Source of the DNA: Aliamphritea hakodatensis
Lineage (GTDB): Bacteria > Pseudomonadota > Gammaproteobacteria > Pseudomonadales > Balneatricaceae
Assembly: GCF_024347195.1 (NCBI RefSeq)
Contig: NZ_AP025281.1
Coordinates: 558,001-622,000, forward strand
DNA length: 64,000 bases
Reading direction: 5' to 3'
Shown here: positions 46,001 to 54,995 of the stretch, piece by piece
How the letters are laid out: every line of letters begins with the position of its first letter
Numbering within the stretch: position 1 is the first letter of the stretch
Translations under genes and position numbers: made by a program
Notes under the pieces: generated by a model
What the model was told of the DNA's origin: nothing
Seen by the model: the letters and a program-made list of their open reading frames with translations, nothing else
Database searches by the model: none

Positions 46001-47724
46001 CTGCGCCGGTAGACCGTAAAATTTACACCTATATGGGCAGTTTGCCGGTGGTGAATGACGGCACAGAGTTGTTGAGTGGCTATCCGGTTAACAGTGCAAA
46101 TACTGATATTGACAGAACCGTGCTGGGTATTCCGTCAGAAACCACAACCTACCGCAATAAGTTACTGAACTGGACCATTGGTCTGAAGCCTGACGGTACC
46201 ACTCCGAGGAATGAGCTGGGTGATCCGTTGCATTCCAAGCCGGTCATTGTGACCTATGACTCTGATGCCGTTGCCAAGACCTTCGACAGTACAATTTTCT
46301 TTGGCACGAATGAAGGCTACATACACGCCATTGATGCGGATACCGGCATTGAAAAGTTTGCGTTTATTCCGAAAGAATTGTTGCCGAACCTGAATACTTT
46401 TTATACTAACCAGACTGTATCTCCGCGCCCATACGGTATGGACGGTGAAATTACTATTCGCAGCCATGATGACAACGCAGATGGCGATTACTTCGATGAC
46501 GATGATTATGTCTATCTCTATTCAGGCATGCGAAGAGGCGGCCGGAACTATTATGCGCTGGATGTTAGCGACAGAAACGCGCCAGAGTTCCTGTGGCAGA
46601 TCAACGGTGGCCCCGGTGGTACAACCGGTTTCAGCGAGCTGGGACAGACCTGGTCGACCCCTAAAAAGATCAAAGTTAAGTTTGATGATGTTTCGTACGA
46701 TCTGCTGATGTTCGCCGGCGGGTATGACCCTACCCAGGATTCAGTCAATGTCAGGACTGTCGACACAATGGGCCGTGCCATTTATATGGTAAACGCTAAA
46801 GACGGCAGTTTGTTCTGGTCAGCGGGGATTGATGCCAACAGTAACCTGCCCCTGACGGATATGAAGTACAGTATTCCTTCAGATATAAGCTCCGTGGATC
46901 TGGACGGAGACGGGTATGTTGACCAGTTCTATGTTGGGGACATGGGTGGGCAGATCTGGCGTTTCGACGTTAACCAGAAGAATGTGGATGATAAAGCTGA
47001 CCTCGTGAAAGGCGGTGTCATTGCCGACTTCGCAGGAAACACTCAGGCGAGTAACCGACGCTTTTATTATCCGCCGGATATTTCTATTAATGCCGATGGG
47101 GCCCACCGCTTTATGGGCGTTTCAGTCGGTTCCGGTTATCGGGCTCACCCACTGAATGAGGCGATCAAAGACCGTTTTTACGTGCTGAAACAGTTTAATA
47201 ACATTTACACGCCGCCGACGACTTACGTGAAGCGGACCGAAGCGGATATGTATGATGCGACGCTGAACCTGATTGTTGAAGGTACGTCAACCGAGCAGGC
47301 CACTGCCAGAGCGGCACTGTCCAGTACGGATGCCAATAAAAAAGACGGTTGGTATATCCGTCTGACAAACACCGGCGAGAAGGTCTTGGCCGAAAGTGTC
47401 ACCCTTAATGGACAGTTGGTATTCACAACCTATCAGCCTTATGCTGCCGTGACTTCCAGCTGTCAGCCTGCGGTGGGTACTGCACGGGCATATATCGTCA
47501 ATATTCTTGATGCGACGCCGAACAGTGATATTAATGGCGACGGTTCCACCACCAAAGAAGACCGGGTGATTCAGTTAAAGAATGGCAGCATTCCGTCTAA
47601 GCCGACAGTGACCGATACCGTCGACGGTAAGCCAACAGTAATGGTTGGGCCTGAGTCAGTATCTGATGTTGATACCGGAAGACAAATCATCAGAACCTAC
47701 TGGTATGAGAAGGAGTCAGATTAA
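43027..47724 (+). CDS. pilY1: PilY1-type pilus tip adhesin with a repeat-split vWA domain, set A
   Basis: A 1565-residue secreted tip protein; Pseudomonas PilY1 is about 1160 residues. A signal peptide ends near residue 27 (FPALA). A von Willebrand A domain starts at VLFVLDTSGSM, with a MIDAS motif at Asp51-Ser55. The later vWA strand VLLTDG is only reached near residue 792. Between them lie three tandem repeats (about 165-338, 345-482, 490-670), each with VGL(K/R)F, a PD(I/L) segment and a closing PKL-type strand, like DNRLRE-type beta domains. The C-terminal PilY1 beta-propeller (about 1050-1480) has a calcium loop, DLDGDGYVD, at 1291-1299. Such a large vWA insertion is unusual and may give new binding surfaces. 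Confidence 0.93.
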   Translation: MGTLRSSQKSFTLGILLAFYAAFPALADDTEIYFGGNTNISVRPNVLFVLDTSGSMGWTDGTSVTRMDRMKAAMNSMLTNVQDINAGLMQFNNPGGPVIYPVTYIDEPIGAVVGDDVLTGVAQASIESGANDAEQLSDNSVILNNDQLSLITHPSVTVTETVTVQVAHAEDDAEEEVSNNRLRLNNKNMHYVRRGNNDGVVGLKFNNVDVPRGAIVTDARLEFEVGKVLRGPVYIDIYGEDSSDPQRFSNSHKILSRTLTSQKVNWTLTEEPPVDGKVTSPDITSVVQAIIDRADWDAMDRMVFVLKDDPGTSNNNIRRFESFDGEPSAAPKLHITYTYTSPAATNDYVGLRFEGLTIPQGADITSAKLSFVASNDVAATTNLIVQAENSDDSAAFEATDNNLGARQKTLSTVSWSPPGWTAETTYESPDLSAVIESVTNRSGWCGGNALTLLVKGSGQRFAYAFEGSSTESVQLDVRYDVNSVSDDACNVKKYSVSITNGDDDVEEYGSGSMYYDSSDLELVADTDDNRGNQIVGLRFNNVQLKQGADINHAYIEFYTDETDPTGTAELTIKAENVDNAPAFSNSHKPSQIYAGNNSVSWTITSTWDTENEVHRTPDISGLIEQVVARSGWAPGNSIVLTISGTGERSAHAFDGSALYMPKLVFLAQKDDVPVGTGGIVRSKLIELVNDLPTEGSTPVVDTLYEAALYYRGGAVDYGKSRGYYDYYYDNRRTNRVSHPLSYTGGTLVQPTGCSSDNLNDSDCKEEKITGSPVYISPVTESCQKSYIVLLTDGSTNRNDSVSKIENMLGYTGSEACSSTGSSAENCGEELVSYLKNSDQISGLGGDQTVQTYTIGFNFSSDWIRDLAQSGGGSFHKADSSAELLDVFETILKSIKAADASFVEPSVTVNQFNRFSHRDDIYYSLFKPQETAKWIGNLKKYRLAGAQTTIVDVDGEPAIDPASGFFKNDARSYWSTDPDGSKVELGGAASRLPAPVDRKIYTYMGSLPVVNDGTELLSGYPVNSANTDIDRTVLGIPSETTTYRNKLLNWTIGLKPDGTTPRNELGDPLHSKPVIVTYDSDAVAKTFDSTIFFGTNEGYIHAIDADTGIEKFAFIPKELLPNLNTFYTNQTVSPRPYGMDGEITIRSHDDNADGDYFDDDDYVYLYSGMRRGGRNYYALDVSDRNAPEFLWQINGGPGGTTGFSELGQTWSTPKKIKVKFDDVSYDLLMFAGGYDPTQDSVNVRTVDTMGRAIYMVNAKDGSLFWSAGIDANSNLPLTDMKYSIPSDISSVDLDGDGYVDQFYVGDMGGQIWRFDVNQKNVDDKADLVKGGVIADFAGNTQASNRRFYYPPDISINADGAHRFMGVSVGSGYRAHPLNEAIKDRFYVLKQFNNIYTPPTTYVKRTEADMYDATLNLIVEGTSTEQATARAALSSTDANKKDGWYIRLTNTGEKVLAESVTLNGQLVFTTYQPYAAVTSSCQPAVGTARAYIVNILDATPNSDINGDGSTTKEDRVIQLKNGSIPSKPTVTDTVDGKPTVMVGPESVSDVDTGRQIIRTYWYEKESD
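43621..45045 (+). repeat. Three tandem domain repeats inside pilY1 set A
   Basis: At protein level the repeats begin at VGLKFNNVDVPRG (residue 201), VGLRFEGLTIPQG (349) and VGLRFNNVQLKQG (535). They continue through SHKILSRTL / TDNNLGARQ / SHKPSQI, then (S/T)PD(I/L)(T/S) and (D/R)W/GW segments. They are diverged at DNA level, so the duplication is old. They resemble beta-sandwich DNRLRE-like modules of surface proteins; that naming is tentative. Confidence 0.75.
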
Positions 47725-47728
47725 GAAA

Positions 47729-48175
47729 ATGCATAATCAGCGCGGTTTTACGTTATTAGAACTTATGGTTGCGGTAGCCATCGTCGGCATTCTGGCGGCG
47801 GTTGCATACCCCAGTTATCTGGGGTTTATAACCGATAGTCGCAGGTCGGATGCCCAGAGCGCCCTGTTAAGCTTTGCCAGTGCGATGGAGCGGTTTAAAT
47901 CTGAACAGGTGACATATGCCGGCGCAGCGAACGGTGGGGGTGATACCGGTGCGCCAGCGGCAACAGTATTTCCCAGCCAGGCTCCGCTCAGCAGCAATGA
48001 TAAGTTTTATAATCTGACCATTGTTTCAGCGGCTTCTCTGGGGTTTACCTTGCGGGCAAGTCCGATTAACGGTCAGGTGGGGGATGGATTTCTTGAAATC
48101 ACCTCAACCGGAGCGCGCCGCTGGGATGTCAATAATGACGGAGATACCAACGATGCCGGAGAAAACAGCTGGTAA
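47729..48175 (+). CDS. pilE: Minor pilin PilE, set A
   Basis: A 148-residue prepilin with a short leader, MHNQRG, before FTLLELMVAVAIVGILAAVAYPSY. The helix sequence is that of a PilE/PilA-type pilin. The C-terminus ends in an acidic WDVNNDGDTNDAG loop that may bind calcium. It starts four bases after pilY1. The ribosome site is poor at this ATG (an AAGGAG lies 15 bases upstream), so read-through coupling from pilY1 is likely. Confidence 0.88.
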   Translation: MHNQRGFTLLELMVAVAIVGILAAVAYPSYLGFITDSRRSDAQSALLSFASAMERFKSEQVTYAGAANGGGDTGAPAATVFPSQAPLSSNDKFYNLTIVSAASLGFTLRASPINGQVGDGFLEITSTGARRWDVNNDGDTNDAGENSW

Positions 48176-48559
48176 TTAGTCCGTTAGCCGTATCGTAACC
48201 TGGGCTCTGATTAAAGAGCCCGCTGTCGTCAGAGTGTTCGCAATATTACTGACCGAACACAGAGCCTGCGGGGTTTAAGACGCCTGCCAGTGCAGTTATA
48301 TTGTGCCTTTAACGGCAATAGCCTAATATGTTACACAGAGTTTTGTTTGTGGATTGCATACTGTCAGTCAGGGAAGAAGGCATCGTTACACACATGTGCT
48401 GGCAATAGCGTGCCGGACAACTCCCTCCTCCCTGTTTTGCTTACGTTCATATCAACAGATTAAAATTCAGCATAGAAGGTTAATAAACAGAGACTGCCGT
48501 TCAGTGGCAATGTGCTGTTTGTTGATAAAACAATGGATTGTTTTTGACGCTGAGATGTA
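48176..48559. other. 384-base gap between pilus sets A and B
   Basis: No convincing gene is present; a 68-codon frame at 48354-48560 has no homology-like features or ribosome site. Two hairpins lie close after pilE: GGGCTCT/AGAGCCC (48202-48221) and GTGTTCG/CGAACAC (48234-48260). They lack a clear T-tract and may act as a weak transcript end. The rest probably holds the promoter for set B. Confidence 0.6.
48202..48260. terminator. Two hairpins after pilE set A
   Basis: A seven-base-pair stem with a six-base loop (48202-48221) is followed by a second seven-base-pair stem with a 13-base loop (48234-48260). Neither has a T-run, so the role is transcript end or mRNA protection and not typical intrinsic termination. 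Confidence 0.4.
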
Positions 48560-49105
48560 ATGGATTACTCCTCTCAACATAACCAGGCAGGAATGCCTGT
48601 GTCTGGTTTTACATTAATCGAGCTGCTGGTTGCCATTGCGATCCTGAGCATTTTGCTGGGCGTGGGTATGCCCGGTCTTGCTGCACTCACCGATTCATCC
48701 CGACTGAGGTCGGTTACGCATAATTTAACCTCTGCTATCCAGCTGGCCCGTTCGGAAGCCGTGAACCGGCGGACGACGACGGCTGTCTGTCAGGCGGGCA
48801 CGAATAATCAGGCCTGTAACTTTGCTGCCAACTGGCGGGATGGCTGGATTGTTGTCGCTGCGCGGCAGGCCGGAGCTAATTTACAGGCAGCTGCTGAAGT
48901 GGAAGTCATCCGCCGCTGGGAAGCCGTTAACCTGAGGGTGGGTGGCGTGGCGAACGGTCTGGTGTTTGCGCCAACAGGCCGGGCAACCGTAGCAGGGCAA
49001 CTGGATTCGGATAATGGATCGTCCACCCGCTGCCTGTTTGTGAATACCAGCGGGCGGGTTTCCGTTGTCGACGATGATGACGATCCGAATGACGGGTGTA
49101 CCTGA
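48560..49105 (+). CDS. fimT: FimT/FimU-like minor pilin, set B
   Basis: A 181-residue prepilin. Leader ends PVSG before FTLIELLVAIAIL. The GspH-type domain has RSEAVNRRTTTAVC, NWRDGWIVV, FAPTGRAT and RCLFVNTSGRV. An acidic DDDDDPNDGC tail ends the protein, as in the set A copy. The stop codon overlaps the pilV start by one base. Confidence 0.87.
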   Translation: MDYSSQHNQAGMPVSGFTLIELLVAIAILSILLGVGMPGLAALTDSSRLRSVTHNLTSAIQLARSEAVNRRTTTAVCQAGTNNQACNFAANWRDGWIVVAARQAGANLQAAAEVEVIRRWEAVNLRVGGVANGLVFAPTGRATVAGQLDSDNGSSTRCLFVNTSGRVSVVDDDDDPNDGCT

Positions 49106-49545
49106 TGATGACTGAATCTCTGAACCGGCTCAGCGCTGAACAACAGGGCACAACACTGATTGAAGTGTTGATTACTCTGGTCATTATTTCGGTGGGGCTA
49201 TTGTCGGTTGCCGCGTTGCAGGCGGTCGCCTTAAAAAGTAGCAACGGCTCCTATCTGCGCTCTCAGGCGACATTTCTGGCGTATGACCTTGCTGACAGAA
49301 TCCGGGCAGCACCGGCCTCTGCCCTGAATGGCGATTATGATGATGCTTCGGCTGGCGGCGACCGGCAGGAATGGAATAACAGGGTTATCACGCTGCTGGG
49401 CAACGGTGCCAGCGGTCAGGTTGCCAGAACTGACCGGGAAGTATTGATTACCATTAGCTGGAACGACGACCGTGCACGGATCACGGGCGTTAATGGTGGC
49501 AGTCAGGCAGGTCCGGTTCGGTTTAATTATCGGATGGAGTTTTAG
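49105..49545 (+). CDS. pilV: Minor pilin PilV, set B
   Basis: A 146-residue prepilin with leader ending EQQG before TTLIEVLITLVIIS. Residue +1 is threonine, not phenylalanine or methionine, while Glu5 is kept. LRSQATFLAYDLADRIRA matches the set A PilV closely. ATG 49105 overlaps the fimT stop; ATG 49108 is also possible. Confidence 0.87.
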   Translation: MMTESLNRLSAEQQGTTLIEVLITLVIISVGLLSVAALQAVALKSSNGSYLRSQATFLAYDLADRIRAAPASALNGDYDDASAGGDRQEWNNRVITLLGNGASGQVARTDREVLITISWNDDRARITGVNGGSQAGPVRFNYRMEF

Positions 49546-49547
49546 CC

Positions 49548-50516
49548 ATGCGGGTTCAGTTACCTGTTAAAGATCAGGGTGGATTCAGCCTGATAGAGCT
49601 GATGATCGCGCTGGTGCTGGGGCTGATCATTGTTGGTGGGGTAATGGTTGTATTTGTGAGCAGCTCCCACAGTTTTGTGTTTAACACGGCCCTTTCAAGA
49701 GTACAGGAAAATGGCCGGTTTGCTCTGGAAATCGTTGCCCGGGAACTGCGCAATGCCGGTTACAGAGGTGACTGTTTTCGTAATATAGATAATTTATTGG
49801 ATACCGGCAGCGCGAATTATCAGGCCGCTGCTTATGACCTTAATGATCCTCTAAGAGGTTGGGGAGACGGTGCCGGCCAGTTTTTTACAGATAACCTTAC
49901 CGGCTACCGCCCCGGTACGGATCTGCTGCTGGTGAAACATGCGGCGGTTCCTTCAACAGCAGTGCTCTCTGCCAATGTTGATACCGGTGCGACAAGTTTT
50001 CTGATCACCGGCGGCGAACGTGCGGGAGCACTGCTTGTGTTTTCAGATGCCGGTGGCTGTGATCTGTTTCAGAACACCGCTGGAACGAATACTAATGATC
50101 TGCAGCGGGGGACAACCGGACAAAGTCTGAATAACCTGTCAGCCACTACTCAGCCCCTGAGCCATGTTTACTATGCGGGTGATATGACCCGAATCACCCG
50201 TTATTCCAGCACACTGTTTTATGTCGGCGCTTCCGACCGGGTTGCAAATATCAGTGCGTTACGGGGGCTCAGTTTTAACAATGGCGTAGCCAATGATCAG
50301 GAGCTGGTGGAAGGTATCACAGAGATGAGTGTTTTGTATGCACTGAGGCCAGCTGCCGGCGCAGCGCTGAGCTATACGCGCACCGCGGCACAGGTAACTG
50401 CAGCAGGTCAGTGGGATGATGTTGTCTCCGTGAGGGTAAATATGACGGTACAGGGGGAGCAGGATCTTTCGTATCAGTTTGCGACCACGGTTGCCTTAAG
50501 GAATCGCTTGCTATGA
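49548..50516 (+). CDS. pilW: Minor pilin PilW, set B
   Basis: A 322-residue prepilin. Leader MRVQLPVKDQGG is cleaved before FSLIELMIALVLG. RVQENGRFALEIVARELRNAGYRGDC (ENGRFALEIVARELRNAGYR) is the PilW pattern. The C-terminal VEGITEMSVLYALRP block is shared with set A. It lies two bases after pilV and overlaps pilX by four bases. Confidence 0.9.
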   Translation: MRVQLPVKDQGGFSLIELMIALVLGLIIVGGVMVVFVSSSHSFVFNTALSRVQENGRFALEIVARELRNAGYRGDCFRNIDNLLDTGSANYQAAAYDLNDPLRGWGDGAGQFFTDNLTGYRPGTDLLLVKHAAVPSTAVLSANVDTGATSFLITGGERAGALLVFSDAGGCDLFQNTAGTNTNDLQRGTTGQSLNNLSATTQPLSHVYYAGDMTRITRYSSTLFYVGASDRVANISALRGLSFNNGVANDQELVEGITEMSVLYALRPAAGAALSYTRTAAQVTAAGQWDDVVSVRVNMTVQGEQDLSYQFATTVALRNRLL

Positions 50517-50962
50517 ATAAAAACTGTTTTGGTCAGCAATACGAAAAAGGCGTCGCCCTGCTGGTGGCACTGATTTTGTTGCTGATGCTTTCTCTGGTGG
50601 GGGTAAGTGCAATGCAGGGCACGACCATGCAGGAAAAAATGTCCGGTAACCTGCGTGATCAGCACTCGGCATTCAATGCGGCTGAAGCGGCGCTGCGGCA
50701 GGGTGAACAGCAGGCCGGGCGGGATTATTTAGCAGGTCTGTTAACCTCGGAGCAGCCGATCAGTGGCCGTTACACGGCAGGTGCGTTTTCTTCGGCGGCA
50801 GTACCCACCTGGCGCGCAGTGGTACTTGACCCGCCAATAACCAACAGCCCTTCAGTCACGGCTGATGACGTGGGCGTTATGATCAGGGTAACCGCCTCGT
50901 CGGCGGGGTTTACCGGCCGTTCAGACGTTGAGCTTGAATCAACCTACATTTTAATACACTAG
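50513..50962 (+). CDS. pilX: Minor pilin PilX, set B
   Basis: A 149-residue PilX protein. KG before VALLVALILLLMLSLVGVSAMQ marks the N-terminal helix (VALLVALILLLMLSLVGVSA), without Glu5. TMQEKMSGNLRDQHSAFNAAEAALRQGE is the PilX hallmark (MSGNLRDQHSAFNAAEAALR). It overlaps pilW by four bases and is followed by pilY1 after 31 bases. Confidence 0.92.
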   Translation: MNKNCFGQQYEKGVALLVALILLLMLSLVGVSAMQGTTMQEKMSGNLRDQHSAFNAAEAALRQGEQQAGRDYLAGLLTSEQPISGRYTAGAFSSAAVPTWRAVVLDPPITNSPSVTADDVGVMIRVTASSAGFTGRSDVELESTYILIH

Positions 50963-50993
50963 GGTAACTTAATTGTGCCAGGGAGGCGCTCTT

Positions 50994-53900
50994 ATGATGC
51001 AGGTAAATACAGCGGGCAGTAAATGGATCATGTGCTGTGTGATTGTTGGCGCTTTGCTGCTTCATTCTGCTTGGGTGTCAGGTGCCTCAATTGCCCAAGT
51101 GCCGTTATCACTGGGGCAGACCAGTGTCCCGGGGAATCTCATCTTAACCCCTTCTGTTGAATACCCAACAGTGCTGACGTTTGCAAACTTAGGCAGCACT
51201 TATGATGAAACAAAGGAAAGTGTCGGATATTTTGATTCCGGTAAATGTTATCGCTACAACTACAATGCTGCGGATGAAAGTCAGAGGCATTTTTATCCAC
51301 AAGGCGCTGCAACTGATAATAAATGCTCAGGCAGTGATCTCTGGAGTGGCAATTTCCTCAACTGGGCAGCAACCCAAACTATCGATCCGTTTCGCTGGGC
51401 GTTGACCGGTGGTTACCGGGTGAAAGATACCCCGACTGAAACCTGGTTAGAGAAAGCCAGACACACCGGTCGATATAACAATGTTTCCCGAAGCATCACT
51501 GAGACCGCAGCTATAAATAATGCAACACCATTCGATGCCGCTTTTAATGGGGGGGATTTTTCAACAGTTCTGGGAGGACACGGCAATGAAATGCACTTCA
51601 CAATTCCTGTCGGGTATGTTGGACGAGTGGAGGATCGCGCTTACCGGTACGTTGGCGAGGTGTTTGATAACACTGGAGTGAAAACCGGGGATACTTATGC
51701 AGTTACCGTGCGGGTGAAAGTGTGTGACGCGGCTCAGGGGCTTGAAAATAACTGCGTTCAATATGGTGAAAACTGGAAGCCTGAAGGGCTGATCCAGCGC
51801 TATGCAAACCAGTTGCGCTACAGCATTTTTGGCTATTTAAATGATGGCCATCGTTTGCGGGATGGTGGTGTACTGCGGGCGCGTCAGAAGTGGGTGGGGC
51901 CGACCGATCCGGACGTTTCTGATTATGTGAATAACAACAGGGAATGGGACCCGACCACCGGGGTTTTCATTCAGAATCCTGATCCGGATGATGTACGGGC
52001 AACTAACCAGTATTACGGTACGAACATTGCGGACAGTGGTGTCATTAATTATCTGAATAAATTTGGCCAGTTAAATAATAATCAGCTTAAAGGGTTTGAT
52101 CCGGTCAGCGAGCTGTATTATAGCGCCCTGCGCTATGTTAAAAACCAGGGCAATGTTGAGGCCTATTACACCCGGTCTCCTACACATAATCGTTCACCTG
52201 GCCGTACGGAAATCACCAAGTGGGTGGATAACTTTCCGGTGATTCAGCAGTGGCGTGACCCTATACAGTCTTCCTGTCAGAAGAATGTCATTCTGGGCAT
52301 CGGCGATATTTATACCCACAAAGACAAGAACCTCCCAGGGGCAACGAATACGACAGAAGAGCCTTCCTCTAAACCTCCGGAAGTAAGTAGAGACGACACT
52401 GTTAATGTTGTTACTCTGACGGATAAGGTTGCTGAACTTGAAGGTATCAGTATCGATACGGGGGCTGATTCTTTTTCCACCAATCACAACTCTGCCTTCA
52501 TGGCCGGACTGGCATATCATGCCAATACTCAGGATCTCCGCCTGGATCTGCCCGGTATGCAGACGATGCGGACTTACTGGATGGATGTGCTGGAAGGTGA
52601 GGCACTTAGGAAAAGAGAAATAAATCAATACTGGCTGGCAGCGAAGTATGGTGGATTTGTACCCCGTAAAGATCCTCGCTGTTCTGATGCAGGCTATTCT
52701 CCGACAGGTAATGAATGTGATGAAGATCAGCAGGCCTTAGGGCCTTTGGCTAACCCTGCGGCACCCTTACCTGAATGGTGGTGGTATACCAATACAGATG
52801 TGTTGGAGCCCGGCACTGACGAATCTGACTTTTTTAAAAGAACCGATAATTATTATACTGCCAGTGATGCCCGCAAAATGGTGGATGGCCTGACAGCTGC
52901 GTTTGCTGATATAGCCGATTCAATTACCGGGGCAGCCTCAGGCCTTGGGTCTACCAGTAAACGGCTGACTGCTGGTACGGCACTGTTTAACGGGCTGATG
53001 GAATCTTCGCGATGGTCCGGTGACCTGGAGGCATGGAAAGTGGACAGTGTCAGCGTCTCTGTACGGGAGAAAAGCTGGAGTGCCGCACAGATTATGGATG
53101 GCCTGTCAGAGCAGGCGCTGGACGCGCGTAAAATCTTTACCAGTGTATATTCGGCCCCAACTACCGGCATCGGTGAAACTCTGCATACCGGAGGCACCGA
53201 ATTCAAGTGGCTTGGCCTGAGTACAGAACAGCAGAATCTGCTTAAAACTTCTGCTTCCGGTGGGCTAACGACAAATACTGTTGGCCGCGAGCGGCTGGCG
53301 TATTTACGGGGCAGCCGTACTCAGGAACAAAGCCTGACGAATACCGCCAGACCATTCCGCCAGCGTGGCAGCCGTTTAGGGGGGATTACCAATTCCTCGC
53401 CAGAGTATATTGCCCGGAAAAACTACCGGTTTGACCGGCTGGGGTCGGCATTTGGTGATTCGGTACGGACAGCTTATAAAGCTTACCGGGCGTCACAAAT
53501 CTATCAGACTAAACCGCCAATTGTGTTGGCCGGCGCTAACGATGGCATGCTGCATGCCTTTGATGCCCGGCTGGATGCCCATGGAGGCAAAGAACTCTTT
53601 GCCTATGTGCCAAATGGCGTTTTTAGCAGGTTGGCGGAACTAACCTATCCCGGTTATCGCCACCGCTATTATGTGGACGGGCCAGCGGCCGTATCCGACG
53701 CATGGTTTGCGCCAGATGAACCGTCTCAGGGAGTACCGGACGGCTGGAAAACAGTTGCCGCCGTGACCCCGGGTGCGGGAGGCAAAGGGGTTTCGCTACT
53801 GGATATCAGTGATCCTGCCGATATGACCAAAGAAGATGTGCTGTGGGAGTTTTCGCACGAAGATATGGGGGCCATGATACAGCAACCCACAATAACTGCT

Positions 53901-54995
53901 TTTAATAATGGCAGGTTCGGTGTGGTCGTGAGCAGTGGCTTTCATGCGGATAATTTCGCAAGAGAGGGTTCTGTCTGGATATTAAATGTTGCCAACGGCG
54001 CGGTGATGAAACGTTTTACCCTGCCGGATGCCGGTGGTCTTGGACAGCCGTTACTGCTTGATTTAAACGGGGATAAAATTGCCGACCGGATTATAGTGGG
54101 GGATACGCGGGGGAATATCTGGCGGCTGGATATCCGTCAGTCGGATGTCAGTCATTGGGGCGTACCGGCCAGTCTGAAAGTGGGTACGCTTCCAGTGCCA
54201 TTATTTATTGCTAAAGATGCGGCGGGAAACCGTCAGCCAGTCACCGCACCTGTAAATGCCGGGTTTGACGCCAGAAACCGGCTGATGGTGCTGTTTGGTA
54301 CCGGCAGTTACTATCTGACCAGTGATGCGGAGGTAGGTTCGAATCCTCAGGTGCAAACGCTGTACGGTATTGTGGATGTCGGTGTACCGGTGAATGACCG
54401 CAGTCAGTTGCTGCAGCAGGAAATAATCTGGGAGGCTCACTTAAATGGCGATGACAGCCGGTTTGTTACCCAGAATGCTATCAGTCCGGCGCATAAAGGC
54501 TGGTACCTTGATCTGGCCTGGCTACCCGCTCGCCGGGGCCCGGGAGGGCTTGGTGAACTGATCAACACTCAGGTAACGTTACAGTTCGGTCAGAAGTTAC
54601 TGGTGGATACGGTTATACCCTCTGTCGATCCCTGTGTACCCGGCGGTGGCAGTAGCTGGCAGTTTTCACTGGATTACAATTCAGGTGCCGGATTTAACAA
54701 AATTGTGTTCGATTATAACCGTGATGGTCAGTTCACAGAGGACGATCTGGTAGAAGTGCCGATAACAGATGCGAATGGCAATGTCATACGGGTTGAGCTG
54801 CGACCGCCTTCTGCTATCCGTACGAACGGAAAAAACAACGGTATGAATAACTTGGTTGTTCTGACAGGTCGGGATGCAGACGGATCGCCCCTGAAGCTGC
54901 TGTGTTCGAATAACAGCGGTACGAACAGCATTTCGTGTCTTAAGTTAAATGCTCAGGATAACAGTGGTCGCATAGGCTGGAGGGAAGTACGGTGA
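50994..54995 (+). CDS. pilY1: PilY1-type pilus tip protein without a recognisable MIDAS, set B
   Basis: A 1333-residue secreted protein with a signal peptide (about 1-30, LLLHSAWVSGA). Its N-terminal half has PGNLILTPSVEYPTVLTFANLGS and WSGNFLNWAATQTIDPFRWALTGG, typical of one PilY1 branch. No DxSxS MIDAS motif of a vWA domain is seen. The C-terminal PilY1 propeller (about 830-1200) includes GANDGMLHAFDA and a calcium-type loop DLNGDKIAD near residue 1023. A late EF-hand-like DYNRDGQFTEDDL lies near 1243. GGGAGG precedes ATG 50994. It ends in a four-base overlap with pilE. Confidence 0.92.
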   Translation: MMQVNTAGSKWIMCCVIVGALLLHSAWVSGASIAQVPLSLGQTSVPGNLILTPSVEYPTVLTFANLGSTYDETKESVGYFDSGKCYRYNYNAADESQRHFYPQGAATDNKCSGSDLWSGNFLNWAATQTIDPFRWALTGGYRVKDTPTETWLEKARHTGRYNNVSRSITETAAINNATPFDAAFNGGDFSTVLGGHGNEMHFTIPVGYVGRVEDRAYRYVGEVFDNTGVKTGDTYAVTVRVKVCDAAQGLENNCVQYGENWKPEGLIQRYANQLRYSIFGYLNDGHRLRDGGVLRARQKWVGPTDPDVSDYVNNNREWDPTTGVFIQNPDPDDVRATNQYYGTNIADSGVINYLNKFGQLNNNQLKGFDPVSELYYSALRYVKNQGNVEAYYTRSPTHNRSPGRTEITKWVDNFPVIQQWRDPIQSSCQKNVILGIGDIYTHKDKNLPGATNTTEEPSSKPPEVSRDDTVNVVTLTDKVAELEGISIDTGADSFSTNHNSAFMAGLAYHANTQDLRLDLPGMQTMRTYWMDVLEGEALRKREINQYWLAAKYGGFVPRKDPRCSDAGYSPTGNECDEDQQALGPLANPAAPLPEWWWYTNTDVLEPGTDESDFFKRTDNYYTASDARKMVDGLTAAFADIADSITGAASGLGSTSKRLTAGTALFNGLMESSRWSGDLEAWKVDSVSVSVREKSWSAAQIMDGLSEQALDARKIFTSVYSAPTTGIGETLHTGGTEFKWLGLSTEQQNLLKTSASGGLTTNTVGRERLAYLRGSRTQEQSLTNTARPFRQRGSRLGGITNSSPEYIARKNYRFDRLGSAFGDSVRTAYKAYRASQIYQTKPPIVLAGANDGMLHAFDARLDAHGGKELFAYVPNGVFSRLAELTYPGYRHRYYVDGPAAVSDAWFAPDEPSQGVPDGWKTVAAVTPGAGGKGVSLLDISDPADMTKEDVLWEFSHEDMGAMIQQPTITAFNNGRFGVVVSSGFHADNFAREGSVWILNVANGAVMKRFTLPDAGGLGQPLLLDLNGDKIADRIIVGDTRGNIWRLDIRQSDVSHWGVPASLKVGTLPVPLFIAKDAAGNRQPVTAPVNAGFDARNRLMVLFGTGSYYLTSDAEVGSNPQVQTLYGIVDVGVPVNDRSQLLQQEIIWEAHLNGDDSRFVTQNAISPAHKGWYLDLAWLPARRGPGGLGELINTQVTLQFGQKLLVDTVIPSVDPCVPGGGSSWQFSLDYNSGAGFNKIVFDYNRDGQFTEDDLVEVPITDANGNVIRVELRPPSAIRTNGKNNGMNNLVVLTGRDADGSPLKLLCSNNSGTNSISCLKLNAQDNSGRIGWREVR

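Noticed and set aside
48354..48560. 68-codon frame between pilin sets A and B
   Set aside because: Poor start context, no recognisable features and an unusual composition; treated as non-coding.
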